Origin: Metaphire vulgaris
Lineage: Eukaryota > Annelida > Clitellata > Crassiclitellata > Megascolecidae
Assembly (NCBI GenBank): GCA_018105865.1
Contig: CM030841.1
Span: 9,619,729 to 9,683,728 of the forward strand
DNA length: 64,000 bases
Reading direction: 5' to 3'
The notes under the pieces are model-generated. The model saw nothing but the letters and a program-made list of their open reading frames with translations. It did not search any database and had not been told where the DNA came from. Positions 12,171-23,634 of the stretch are shown in pieces. Each line of letters begins with the position of its first letter. Within the stretch, counting starts at the first letter, position 1. A program made the position numbers and the translations under genes.

Positions 12171-13370
12171 ACTAGTGACTATATCCCTGAGTATCTGATG
12201 TCCAGGATCGAATCCGGGCAGACAGAACATTTACTTCAGCAGAGCTGATGCCCTACAGCGCCAACTTATATAATTATAAGAAAAATTACCTGAGACATAT
12301 AATTTCCCCAATAAACAACAGCAGATGCGGGTTTCCTTCTGTCATTTAAGCCAGCACGTGCTTTGAAGAAAAAAACTTTAATTCTAAGAAAATTCCCTTC
12401 GAATGAAGAAATCTAACTTTCGTAAATACTGAGAGTCAGGTAAATGTTTTTAAAATAAAAATACTCGCTTTAATCGATCAAAATTTCAACTAAGTCCTGA
12501 TATTTAACAAAACCACGTCGACGCACGTAACCATTTTCAACATTTATCTATTTACTTACTCAGTAATGTATTATGTAAATATGTCATATTCTATACGCCT
12601 AAATGATAAGTAAGTAAGTAAAAGCTCGTGAATTTCTATAGCGCTGTAATGATTATTTCATTTGCTTTGGAAAAACAATTTGATATAGTTAAAAATAAAT
12701 AAATAAAATAATAAATAAAAAAGTAATAGATGTCCTTTTCTAAGACTATGTCAATGAATCATTTAATGTTTAGAATGATTAAATTTGTGGCATAAAAATC
12801 ATAGTGAGTGACTATAGTAAACGCTGTGTAAATATTATCTATAAATTTACAAAATGTATAACATTATATATAATTTTTTATATTCTATTTAGTATTTAGA
12901 GCTCTTAGCGAGTTCATAAAATCGTGGAGCAAATCAAAATAACATTATAAAGGCTAGAATCGAAAAATAAATATCATAGTGCATGAAATAAAAACAAAAA
13001 TACGACGATGGCATTAAATATAAAAAGAAAAAGAGTGCCGATGAATTTTAATGGGTCAATTTTGTTCCACGATAATATACTCTACAAGAAAGTTAAAGCC
13101 ACTAATTTAAATAAAATTATATTATGAGTTTATTTGTAAAATAAAAATCCATTTATTATTATTGGTCCTACTTGCGCCCTCTTTCGACCTATAGAACATT
13201 CATTGATGTTTGTTGTGTTGACGATAATATAGACGAGACTACGTTTAATAATACTGACGAGAAATAATCGGACAGAAAATTTAATCGGACATTTTGTGTA
13301 TATCTTCGAATTTGAAATGTCTCTCGTCGTCGTTTTCCAGTAATTTCGTGTTTTCGTCGTCGTCGCAAGG

Positions 13371-16327
13371 ATGATGTCCGGTGAAGCTCGCCATAAGACG
13401 GTCAGTTATTCGTCATGAAATTCGGATTTTACATGATAATGTGAATAAAATGTTTAAAATACTTTTTTGTTTAAAATTTATTGATTTATTTGCCGTCTTC
13501 TATTTTCGAGACTGCTTTGACACTGTGATATTTAACATAAGTGAAGTCTCGTGACTTATATAGCGCTTTAGTCGTAGGGCCGTAGTTCACATAAAACAGC
13601 GAATCAGCCCGACTTGTGTAACCGTCAGTCGTCATAATACCCAACTTTTCTTAATGCAACAGCATGTTCCCCCAGTCAGAATAGTTTAATGAGCGTTCTC
13701 TGCCAAGCTCTTTGGTTACTTGATTTCCCTATTTCATTCCTGGATGATTGCCGCTTAATTTTTATGTTGCTGCTTCGTGTTTTCTTGTCGTCATTGCTTT
13801 TGTCTCCTTTGTTTTTGGATGATTAAGCTGGAAGTATGTATTTTTTCCTTTTTTTGTGTCACATCCAGTTCATTAGAATTAAGTTGTGGCTAGAGTTGTG
13901 CAAATTGAATCATGATTCAATTACAATTATGATTTTGAGAAAGTCATATTGATTTGGAAAGGAGCTTGATGCAATTCATGCGGTTTTGATTTAATTGGAA
14001 AATTTCTTCTATTAATGTAGGGTTACCAGACGTCCTTAAATGATAAGAACAGTCTTTAAATTTTGTGGCCCCGTCCTTAAGGGCGTTTATCTTTAATAAG
14101 GACACAGAATGTCCTTAAATTAAGTTTAAAATAGTGTTCACCGATTTTTAGACATCACGCTAGATTAAGAGGACTTCTAACTGGTGGATATTGATTGCTA
14201 AAAAAGGTCTTCACTGCTAAAAAAGGTCATCCCTAGTTTTTGTGTTAGTTTGCACCTTTAACGTTCATAAAGTCCAACAAGTGAAAAAAGATCATCACTA
14301 GTTTTTTGTGCTTCTTTAGCGTCCTGAAAAGTCTGACAAACTGATGTGTTTTGTGTGTCCTTAAATTCTTTTCAGCTGATCTGGTATCCCTAATTAATGT
14401 GAATTTTTGGCTATATCTCAGACTCATTGATTTGTGTGATGTTCAACTGATGCTTATGTATTTTCCATTGGAATTTGACTGTTTAATTATTTCTTAATGT
14501 ATGTAATTTTAGGTGAACAGTGCTAGCGTTGGAAACTTGACTACCACTGCAACTGCTACGGCAACAATTGCCTCCAGAGGTCGCAGCTATGTTTCAGCAG
14601 CACATGGTGTAGCAGTTGTTGAGGGTTTTCAGCGTCTTTGGCAAGAAGCACTCATGTGTGACACTCAGCTGTTGGTTCAAGGACAGACCTTCAACGTTCA
14701 TCGCAGTTACCTGGCTGCCTGCAGTCAGTACTTCTTTTCCATGTTTACAAAGGACTTTCAAGAGAAAATGCAGAATCAGGTTGAGTTAAAGGGTGTTTCT
14801 GCCATCGGACTTCGTGCCCTGCTTGAATACGCCTACACTGGCACAATAGTCATCAATGATGGAAATTTACAGGATGTGCTAGAAGCTGCTGACCATCTGC
14901 AGTTTACCGAGGTCCTGTCGTTCTGTGCTAAATACCTGCGGGATGAGATGACAGTTGACAACTGTCTTCATTTCCTTCGCATGGCAGAAATGTACGGCCT
15001 GAGCGAATGCAAGCGCGAGACCAAGAACTTTATTCTGGAGAATTTTGTTCCTGTTGCTCATAATGAAGACTTCAAGGGCATTTCTGGTGAACTTTTCTGC
15101 GAATTTTTGTCAGACGATCGTCTGAAAGCACAGTCTGAGTTAGAAGTGTTCAAGATTGCATTGACATGGTTGGAGAACAGTTCTCGTCAGAGCGATTTAA
15201 CCAAAAAGATTCTGGGTTTCATCCGTTATGGTCTGATGAATGCCGAGCAGATGGAATACATCTACTGCCATCCGCTGTTGCTCAGCGAGGCATGTCGAGA
15301 TGTGCTCCAAAATGCTCTGAACTATCACATGAAATTGTTCAGCCAACCGGTAATTAATACACCCATTGCTAAAATGCGCGCATACAAAGAGTGCCTGGTC
15401 GTCTTGGGTGCTGGTTATCTCGATAACACCCTCTGCGCAAACATCATGGCGGCGCCGACAAAGTGCGGACAGCTTGGACCATTTGTGAGTCTAAGTCCAA
15501 CCAAAGACAGGCGGTACTTTGCAGCCGTCGCAGTTGTGAACGATTTTATCTATGTGATCGGAGGTCAGTCGGCGATGGCTGGTGATGGGAGCCATGCGAC
15601 AAACAGTGCATTTCGATATAATCCTCGAGACGGCAAGTGGCTTCAGATCTCGTCCATGACGGTGCCGAGAACGCACTTTGCACTGATCACCATGTCTTCC
15701 TGCCTCATAGCTGTTGGCGGAAAGCACAATCGTATTGCGCTGAGTACGGCAGAGAAGTACGACTTCGCTACAAATGAGTGGACTCTCATATCAAGCCTTC
15801 CGAACACGCTTTTCAGCCATGCCGGTTGTTCATATGGTAACAAGGTTTACATATCCGGCGGCTGTCCCGGAGAAGACTTTACGGATGAGATGCACTGCTA
15901 CGACCTTGACCGTGCTGGATGGCAGCTCAAGGCTCCGATGAACCAAAGTCGCGGTTACCATGTGATGGTCGCTCACAGCCACCGCCTGTTTGTCTGTGCC
16001 GGTAACACGAATGCCGGTGACCGACGTGACGTCATGATCACTGAATTGTATGACATAGAGATGGACGAGTGGACCATTCTCTCAGCATCCCTGCAAGGTC
16101 AGAGCGAGGCGCCGGCTGTGCGATGCGAGAATAAGATATTCATCCTGGGCGGCTACAGCTGGGATGCCCACAGCTTCCAGGACTCGGTACAGGCATATGA
16201 CCTTGACAACGACTCCTGGGAGATGATGAAAACGAAACTGCCAGAACCTATGACGGGCGTCGTGGCTTGTCACATCAAGCTCCCACAGCGTCTTTTTGAA
16301 GAGTGCAGTGCGCCTATTTCAGGATAA
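13371..16327 (+). CDS. BTB-BACK-Kelch protein, KLHL22/KLHL9/13-like
   Basis: Probable substrate adaptor of a cullin-3 ubiquitin ligase: in this family the BTB/BACK part binds CUL3 and the Kelch propeller binds the substrate. Two coding exons: 13371-13400 (ten codons, MMSGEARHKT, donor gtcagt) and 14513-16327, joined in phase 0 through the acceptor at 14511-14512, giving 614 residues. After a Ser/Thr/Ala-rich leader comes a BTB fold (about residues 45-155, with CDTQLLVQGQTFNVHRSYLA), a BACK domain (about 160-265), then five or six Kelch blades (about 330-600). The blades carry repeated GG doublets and W at the usual spacing, for example YVIGGQ and ISGGCPGEDF. The GEDF-x-HCYD and NAGDRRDV stretches look most like KLHL22; KLHL9/13/26 are alternatives. 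The large coding exon is clearly richer in GC than its flanks. A candidate ATTAAA polyadenylation signal is at 16942-16947. A hAT-like element sits in the intron. Confidence 0.93.
14018..14392. mobile_element. hAT-like MITE in the Kelch gene intron
   Basis: Inverted ends tagggttaccaga and tctggtatcccta, flanked by the direct repeat attaatg (14011-14017 and 14393-14399). Interior repeats of gtccttaa are present. No coding capacity. It ends 120 bp before the acceptor of the main Kelch exon. Confidence 0.75.
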
Positions 16328-16850
16328 ACAGCACTAAATATATCTAGTAAAATTTTGGTTAATATGTCTGGCTTCTTATTATGGCTAACTTGTTGATTTG
16401 CTGACAAGAAATTCTCTCATCTTAGATTTTTTTATTTAGGATGTTTTGTTTTGTGATGTAGGAACTACGTATTTTTTGGTTATATTTTCTGTTCTTGGTT
16501 CCTGATGGATTCCTTGGTTTTCATCTTCTATATGTTCACAATATAGATCCAGTCAGTAAAATAATGCAAAGTAGATTACAAATAAGTGATTTCATTTTCA
16601 TTTTTATAAAATATAATCTGGTGAATTGCTACTAGTGATTGCATGGCTTAATTTGAATTTTAAAAACTGAATACAATATTCATGCATTTTAAGTGTTCTC
16701 TCTTAGCATTAGACAAAAGTTACTCTTCTTTATTATATACTGCAAAATGTGTTTATTTTTTGTAAACGCAGACTCAATGGCAACAGTTGTAGCAAACTCA
16801 ACAGACAGAAGGTTGAATAGAGGGCTCCATGAGTGTAGAAGTACGCTGTT

Positions 16851-16914
16851 GTGGTAGTAGTAGTGGTAGTAGTAGTAGTGGTAGTGGTAGTAGTAGTAGT
16901 AGTAGTCGTAGTAA
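16851..16914. repeat. (GTA)n/(GTG)n trinucleotide microsatellite
   Basis: Imperfect run of gtagta and gtggta units. Confidence 0.95.
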
Positions 16915-17510
16915 TACAGAGCAATGTTCAGCCAAGCATTAATTAAAATGACATTGTGCTCATAATGGTGGTGATGATGATCACTATAAGCTATGCCCAT
17001 TATGAAATGTCATACTACCTATAGCAGCGCGTCATCCAATAAGAATGCGGTTAAAGCCGAGCAGTTTCTGCCGAGACAAGATGCAAAGCAGGATAGTGCA
17101 TTATGCGCTGTATTAACTATGGATGCCGATGCAAGTACAGTACCAAATTCTGCAAGTTTCAGCCGCTGTTCCATACATTTCATTGATTGGTTCAAATGTG
17201 GACAACTGGCTTGTACTTGGACAGCTAACTGAAGCTAGCAGAATTTGACTGCCTTACCTCAGAGGGCTGACATGTACAGGCTTAAAGTGACTGGCGCACC
17301 AGTCTTAGACTGACTGTGGAAATACATACTAGATATTGTGAATATAAATTACTTGTTTATATTCTTTTAGATGAAGGCATGCAGCAAGTTTTGTGGACTT
17401 AAACATTCATGTTTATGTGGATTTATTTATTCTTAACTTGATTCAAGGGGATTATCTCCAGTTCCGTTGTATGTTTGTAATTGCTTGCTACATTTGGATT
17501 AATATTCTAA

Positions 17511-17924
17511 GTGGGAAGGAAGTGCTATGCATATGGATGCAAATTGGGATATGACAGAAGAAACGGAAACGATTCAACCACCAAAATATCAATGCACAAA
17601 TATCCAATTGTAGACAAAACACTCCGCTATAAGTGGAATCGCACAAATACACAGACAAATTTCTTTCCTTCTGCAAGTTTGGACTTATGTTCTCTTCATT
17701 TAAACTTTTCCCAACTTACTAATCTCATGGCTCTAGTAAAATCTTGGTGTGACGTAGATGAGAAAACAAGAAAAGAGGTGTCATCTTTAATATCATCAGC
17801 AATCTTCTGGCCAATTACCTTTTCCATACACAACAAACAAGTTAGCTTCATCCATGAGCAGCTGCAGTTGATTGGGGAAAAAACAAACATAATCACTATT
17901 ACTCTCCACAGCTCACAGATCTAA
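17511..17924 (+). pseudogene. THAP zinc-finger reading frame without an ATG
   Basis: A 138-codon open frame starts GTG GGA AGG AAG TGC. Its first part matches a THAP C2CH zinc finger: C-x4-C (CYAYGC), then KISMHKYP, a conserved W in YKWNR, and C-x2-H in LCSLHL. THAP fingers bind DNA and occur in host transcription factors and in P-element-type transposases. The frame has no ATG at the expected place. Either ATG mutated to GTG, or the frame is an exon entered through the acceptor ag at 17510-17511, where a preceding A would restore ATG. The remaining 80 or so residues are not recognised, and the AVPTF box usual at the end of THAP is not seen. A transposon remnant is as likely as a host exon. 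Confidence 0.6.
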
Positions 17925-18498
17925 CCTACTGTATATGACATTTGCATCTAGTCCTGCTGCTTATAGGATTCTAAGAGAACAAGATTTGCTGTGTCTGCCT
18001 TCCCTGAATCCCTTTTGACTCTGAAAATGATCACAAAGCGCTTAAATGGCAACACTTGACCAGCAACTAAAAATTACGAAATTCTAAGCTGAATAAGTAT
18101 GAAAGGAATGTTTTATTAATAATTGAGATTAAGTTTATATTGCAGGATGTGTGGACTGCTGTGCAGGAAATATGCTTGGTCTGACTTCTGATTGCAGAGT
18201 TGCTTCAACTCTTCTGTTTTATGGTCAAATCAGATTCAGGCAAATGCAGAGATTTAGTGGCCTATCCAATTGCTAACCTTACTGCTGCCAAACAATTAAT
18301 ACCTTAATGATTTTTTGCTTTTATATCATAGTTTTGTTAGGAATCTGTGCTTTTAACCGCATTGTTGCTAGCATTTAACTGTGGTTTAAGCCGCTTATTA
18401 CGTTGTTAAGCTGTATTTCTTCAGTGCCCCCACCCACCAAAAGTAAGGTACCTTACACAGCTATCCATGTTATTTAATTATTTAATAGTCACTGGTTC

Positions 18499-18608
<110 letters not shown>

Positions 18609-18848
18609 TGGGCATATCTAGAAAGGCTTAAAGGGTATGCTGAAATTTAGGAAGTTCAAGTTCAACTTTTATGCTATGTACTGCAAGCAAAAAAAGCTTA
18701 TCACCCGTGACCCTTCTAGAACGTAGTGACAAGCAAAAAAAGGTTAGCGTCGGTGTAACAGTCTTTAAGTGCAACGGAAGAGAAGGACAAAAGACCAAAA
18801 ACCAAAGGGGTACGCTATGGCTCAGGAGCGTACCCCCTAAATACTGTA

Positions 18849-18851
<3 letters not shown>

Positions 18852-18909
<58 letters not shown>
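18852..18909. repeat. (TA)n-(CA)n compound microsatellite
   Basis: Second compound TA-CA tract with the same order as the tract ending at 18608. Confidence 0.97.
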
Positions 18910-19085
18910 TACATTTATTAGCTAATGCTGAAACTAGGTCAGTAACATGAAGTCTTTTTAATGATTCTGACATAATCATAGCAAATAAAAACAAAAACAA
19001 GTACCTACTTTTATTTAGCCATCATAATGAGTTTTAATGAGATTGCACAGTTATAGCAACATATGAGATAAAAAAGATATATGAT

Positions 19086-19280
19086 CAGTGGCATCGAGAG
19101 GGGGGTGCGGACCGCACCGGGTGACACCATCAAGGGGGGGTGACACCAAACAAGGATGACCTTTTTTTGCTTGTCACGGACAAGGATTACATTTTTTTGC
19201 TTGTCACGGTATTTGAGAAGGAAATGGGTGACACCACGATTTTACCGCACTGGGTGACACCAACCCTAGCGACGCCACTG
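19086..19280. mobile_element. hAT-type MITE, CAGTGGC ends
   Basis: 195 bp with inverted ends cagtggcatcgagaggg and cctagcgacgccactg. The flanks tatatgat and tagacgat match at 6 of 8 positions. The interior repeats ttttttgcttgtcacgg twice and gggtgacacca at both ends. No coding. Confidence 0.75.
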
Positions 19281-19658
19281 TAGACGATCCAGTAAAATTT
19301 AATTCATTAGACAATTTAGACAACTTTAGTGTGACATATTAAGTATTAACTTCATAGGAAAAGCTGTCGTATTTGTGTAATGACATTGCTATTGAAGTTC
19401 TGATCCATGAAGCAAATACTGTGCAGTCAATCTAATATGCATCAATATTCTAAGCACATACTGACATTACACAATTAGACATTTCAAGGTTAAATTAGCA
19501 GAACAGAAATGGATATTTTACAAATATCAAACTTTAAAAGCCTAAGTAAGGAGTCAAATGCTTAAATATATTCAGTTGACAGTAATCTGATGCAGAGTAA
19601 TGAACTGTGGCACAAACCACTGGACAACTTGGGTAAATCTTATGAATATCTCACAAAA

Positions 19659-19776
19659 GGACAAACTACAAACATAACTTTCAAAGCACATCAAAATAAT
19701 TCTAAATCTTTGTTCTTTGAAGTAATTGAAACTAGCAGAAATGGACTGAAAGTCATTGCCAACTTATTGAGATGAT
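19659..19776 (+). repeat. 115-bp duplicated block, copy 1
   Basis: Nearly identical to 20498-20612 (a handful of differences). In one frame both copies read TTNITFKAHQ then SKSL and FEVIETSRNGLK, with conservative changes only. Not recognised as a known domain. Confidence 0.75.
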
Positions 19777-19785
19777 GCAACCAGG

Positions 19786-20240
19786 GTGATTGCTGGTGTC
19801 ACAAGACGTGATCACATTAGTGAATATATGATGTCTGTTCTTCACTGGCTGCCTTATCCTGCTCGAGTTGAGTTTCGTGTGTTGAGAGTGGTTGCACTCT
19901 CTCTTTATGGTGCCACTCCACCTTACCTTTCAGAGCTACTCCATCCTCTTAGCGCTATCCCTGGTCAGCCATGTCTTCGGTCAACAACCAATGGTCTTCT
20001 CAGTGTGCTCCAAGCACGAACCTCCTTGTTCCTGAAATGAGGTTTTTAATCAGTCGGCCCTATCCTTTGGAATGCTCGACGCCAGTATGCATGACTTAGC
20101 AACTCCTAATTCTATGGCCCTCTTTTTGAAACGACTTAAAGCTTGTCTCTTTGTCAATATACAGTAATTTGCTGTGGGAGCGCTTCTGAGTGATTTTTTA
20201 GAAGAGGCGCTATACAAATATTTTTATACATTACATTACA
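19786..20240 (+). mobile_element. CR1/L2-like LINE 3' fragment
   Basis: Contains VLHWLPYPARVEFRVLRV, then YLSELLHPLS and an aggcgctatacaaata tail followed by ttacattaca. This is the usual C-terminal signature of CR1/L2-like reverse transcriptase polyproteins. It is frameshifted and 5'-truncated. Confidence 0.75.
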
Positions 20241-20497
20241 TCTCAAATGCAAATAAGAGACGGCTATTGTACAGTGAAATTCAATGCATGCAACTAACAT
20301 GTCAATTAACATGATCTCATTTTGATTTAAAATGTTGGCATCACAATTAGGAAAACTAAACACATACTTGGTAAACATTGATCACGTGAAATTTGTTACG
20401 CGTTGGCCAGAAAGCGAAGCCGGGAATCGAGTTAAAGCACCCATACAGTTGAAATTATTTTTGTTTACTATATTTGAATTACCAGTACTATCAGGAG

Positions 20498-20612
20498 AAA
20501 CTACAAACATAACTTTCAAAGCACATCAAAAGAATTCTAAATCTTTGATCTTTGAAGTAATTGAAACTAGCAGAAATGGACTGAAAGTCGTTGCCAACTT
20601 ATTGCAATGAAG
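20498..20612 (+). repeat. 115-bp duplicated block, copy 2
   Basis: Second copy of the block at 19659-19776, separated from it by the LINE fragment and about 260 bp of unassigned sequence. Confidence 0.75.
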
Positions 20613-21139
20613 CAACACATCAATGAAACCAAATGGGACATATATGCATCTAATTCATTTATTATTTGAATTTTTAAAATGGCAGTTCATTAAAGAAGTT
20701 CACAAAGGGCAACAAAACATCTTGTACTGACCATCTGCTTAACCCTTCTGCTGCATATGACGAATATGTCTCGTTATAAAAATCTCTTCCTGTATGCATA
20801 TGACAAGTAAGTCTCATCAGGTTTACAGTTCATTTGCATTAGGTTATAATGTTGCCTCGCATACTGGAATGAAACGTTAGTGTGTACAATAACAATGTTA
20901 TACATTAAAAATTTATTATGCGCTAGATAATTTTTCTTAATTTCTACCTCACCGGAAGTTTTTGGAATTTGGATACCGAATTTCCAAGAAATTTATTGTT
21001 TTTTATAATATGTTTATAAATTCAGCATAAATATTTGCAATAATTTACAAATAAGTTTATAGTTATGGCACTGAAACGTAAATTTACTGCTGCTCAAGTT
21101 CAAGATTTATTGGCAGCTACACGAGATTTGGACAACATT

Positions 21140-21140
<1 letters not shown>

Positions 21141-21174
<34 letters not shown>
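21141..21174. repeat. (CA)n microsatellite
   Basis: Seventeen CA units inserted inside the piggyBac transposase remnant. Confidence 0.97.
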
Positions 21175-21176
<2 letters not shown>

Positions 21177-21178
21177 AT

Positions 21179-21365
21179 ATGTTACAGTCAAAGTGTGAAA
21201 TCAGGCTATGTTGACATTGCCTGAAATTTTTAGGCAATGTTGACATAAGCCGTTTCACTCGGGCAATGTCGACATTGACTGAAAATTTTAGGCATTGTTT
21301 AACAATGCCTGAAATTTGCTAAGATTTTCTACACACTTTGCCTGAAATCTATATCCGTGATGGAG
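21179..21365. repeat. Fold-back GGCAATGTTGACATTGCC repeat, copy 1
   Basis: Multiple short inverted repeats of ggcaatgttgacattgcc and cctgaaatttttagg. It shares its start (gttacagtcaaagtgtgaaat) with copy 2 at 21914 but lacks copy 2's right end. Confidence 0.8.
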
Positions 21366-21441
21366 TAGCAATGTATATGGAGCTATGCATGCATCAATGT
21401 GTAACATAAAAAAACTAAATGAGTTGCAAATTTGCAAATTA

Positions 21442-21810
21442 GGGGCCGTCCATATAATATGTATGCACTGAGGGGACTTGAGATTTAGGCGATTTTGCGT
21501 AAGGAAGCGTACGGGAGGGAGGGGGTCACGACTGAATTTGTACGTACACACATTCAAATTTATAAATAGATAGAAGGCTGGTATATTCACGCAAACATTT
21601 GATTTGAATAAAATTACCTTATCACGGTCAAACAAAGGGTCCCGACTATTGTTCCCACGGTTATTTAAATATTAAAAACCTTTAATTTAATAGTAAACAA
21701 ATGCTTTTTGGCTATGGCTAAAAATTAATTTTCACCGTTAGAGGGGGGTTTGATAATTTGTACGTACGCATAGGGGGGTAACCAAAATGTACGGTGTGCA
21801 TCAGGGGAAA
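21442..21810. repeat. GGGGCCGTCCATA-type repeat
   Basis: Starts aggggccgtccatataata. Further in are ggaagcgtacgggaggg and later gtacgtacgcatagggggg, similar in style to the repeat at 11873. It lies inside the piggyBac remnant. Limits are uncertain. Confidence 0.45.
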
Positions 21811-21873
21811 AGTTCAAATGAAATAAAGGAACAAGCAGTAATAGAAAACAGTTCTACAGCATTAATAACACAA

Positions 21874-21882
<9 letters not shown>

Positions 21883-21916
<34 letters not shown>

Positions 21917-22148
21917 ACAGTCAAAGTGTGAAATGAGGCAATGTTGACATTGCCTGAAATTTTTAGGCAATGTCGACATATGCCGATATTTACCTGCTGC
22001 TATTCCATCACAGATAAAGATTTCAGGCAAAGTGTGTAGAAAATCTGAGCAAATTTCAGGCATAGTTAAACAATGCCTAACAAATTTCAGGCAATCTCAA
22101 CATTGCCTGATTTCACATTGCCTAAAACTTTGACTGCAATATTGCCTG

Positions 22149-22214
<66 letters not shown>
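21883..22214. repeat. Fold-back MITE flanked by TA microsatellites, copy 2
   Basis: Between TA tracts at 21883-21914 and 22153-22214 lies a palindrome-rich unit. Its termini are inverted (ttacagtcaaagt and actttgactgcaa). It is filled with aggcaatgt/acattgcct and tttcaggca modules and can fold almost completely on itself. TA flanks suggest a Tc1/mariner-type MITE, but the TA microsatellite hides the target site. Confidence 0.7.
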
Positions 22215-22217
<3 letters not shown>

Positions 22218-23634
22218 GATATAAATGCTGGCAGATGGAAAACGTTTAAGGGAATGCAGGTATTCATGTAAATATAACTGACTTTGAAATTATGGGCTTT
22301 TTCGTTTGTTCGTTGACAATGACTTATTGAATTGCTTCGTTATAGAAACAAATCTATATGCAGATCAATGGAAAAGAAATAACGCTGATGAACTAATAAA
22401 AAAGAGTTGTCAGGTTCATCAGTGGGTTCCTGCTACCAAAGACAGCAACTTAAAATTCATTGGTATGACGTTGCCAATTAATGGGACTGATATGAAAACC
22501 ATGCATTGGCTTGTAATGGTCAGCGGATGAATTATTCCAAACACCTGTTTTTGCTCGTGTTATGCCTCAAGATAGATATCAAACAACAAAACCATGGATA
22601 GGTTTTCCAAAATTCGACCATTAATTGATGACTTGAATGAGACACTATGAACAACCATGAATAAATATAACTTCGAACTATGACTAAAGAATTTTTACTG
22701 CTGCTTTTACAAGTTACTCATGTGTTTTAGTTGTTTTACAAATTGAAAAAATAATTATGACGTGTGACTGAAAAACCTTTGGCTGTGGCAAAAGGGTTAA
22801 TCAATTGTGTAGGTGACCAGAGAAGTCTTCATAGACAAAATCAAAATATGTACTACAGCCTCATCTTGCCTTACAGTCTAAGTATACAGTATGACCTTGC
22901 TGTCTCTCAAAATCTTTTCATTACACAGACAAGGCAGAGTAAAAATTAGTAGTCAATGTAATGTCAGGTTCACAGCAAAGAAAGTGATATGATTTATTTA
23001 ATGATACACCAAAGCTTCAATAAAGGAAAGACGAGATTATCAGCACAGATGTAATGCATTGATTTTTTCAAAAATCAACTAATAATTGACAAACATCATT
23101 TGGCAATGCATTTTGATTTTGAAAATATACAGTGTATGGCAAGCAGGCATGATTCTTTATTGGATTGTATCTAAACAATAAATTATTACCTAAATAAGTG
23201 AATCCTATGTTCATACAGCAAGAAAACTGATAGCTGGAAATTTGCACTGACCACATTTTAAAAACTAGAAATTTCAGCCTTTTCACAATAATATTAGAAG
23301 AAAAATTAAATTAAATTACTTACTGCTGAATACACAGATCACTGATTTTATATTACACTTTTTGTCAATAAACATACAATACAATTTTACACACTGAAGA
23401 CACATTGACAGTTCGACGCTTCTTAAAGATAAATATTCATTTTTAAAAAGCTTGACAATCACTACTTTCAAACATCATATAAGCTGATAATAATGTCTTG
23501 GCAGCGTACAATAAATTGTACAATCAGAATTGCAGAACGCTTCACTGGCACTGCTAACGACAAATCTTATAGTTGTAACAAAGACGGTCAAGCTTTACAA
23601 TGACTAGTGACCAAAGTCATTCAGACCTGTGAAA

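Larger units (their letters stand above)
5730..13370. other. Intergenic region between GK5 and the Kelch gene
   Basis: Divergent intergenic space of about 7.6 kb. No host gene was found. It holds a retrotransposon tail near 6110-6175, a CA microsatellite, an ATGT/ATAC-rich tract, a 5'-inverted LINE fragment, two hAT elements (one with a nested piggyBac-type insertion), a TA microsatellite, a GGNCCGTCCATA-type repeat near 11875 and a GGTCTTG-rich tract. The last kilobase before 13371 shows no TE I recognise and presumably contains the Kelch promoter. Confidence 0.6.
20743..22796 (+). mobile_element. Decayed piggyBac-family element
   Basis: Bounded by TTAA at 20739-20742 and 22797-22800, with inverted ends CCCTTCTGCTGCATATGACG (left) and CCCTTTTGCCACAGCC (right). 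Plus-strand coding remnants are in order. An N-terminal ATG at 21065 begins MALKRKFTAAQVQDLL. After an inserted block of repeats, 22306-22530 encodes FVDNDLLNCFVIETNLYADQ. Then come TPVFARVMPQDRYQ and RFSKIRPLIDDLNETL near 22540-22650. These match the eTN-x-Ya, dRf and KIRPvid blocks of the piggyBac DDE transposase. The catalytic DDD core downstream is missing, with frameshifts and stops between blocks. The element is non-functional. Confidence 0.85.

Noticed and set aside
12057..12248. Gly/Leu-rich open frame
   Set aside because: Product of a GGTCTTG tandem tract, not a gene.
16733..16924. Poly-Thr open frame
   Set aside because: Translation of the GTA/GTG microsatellite.
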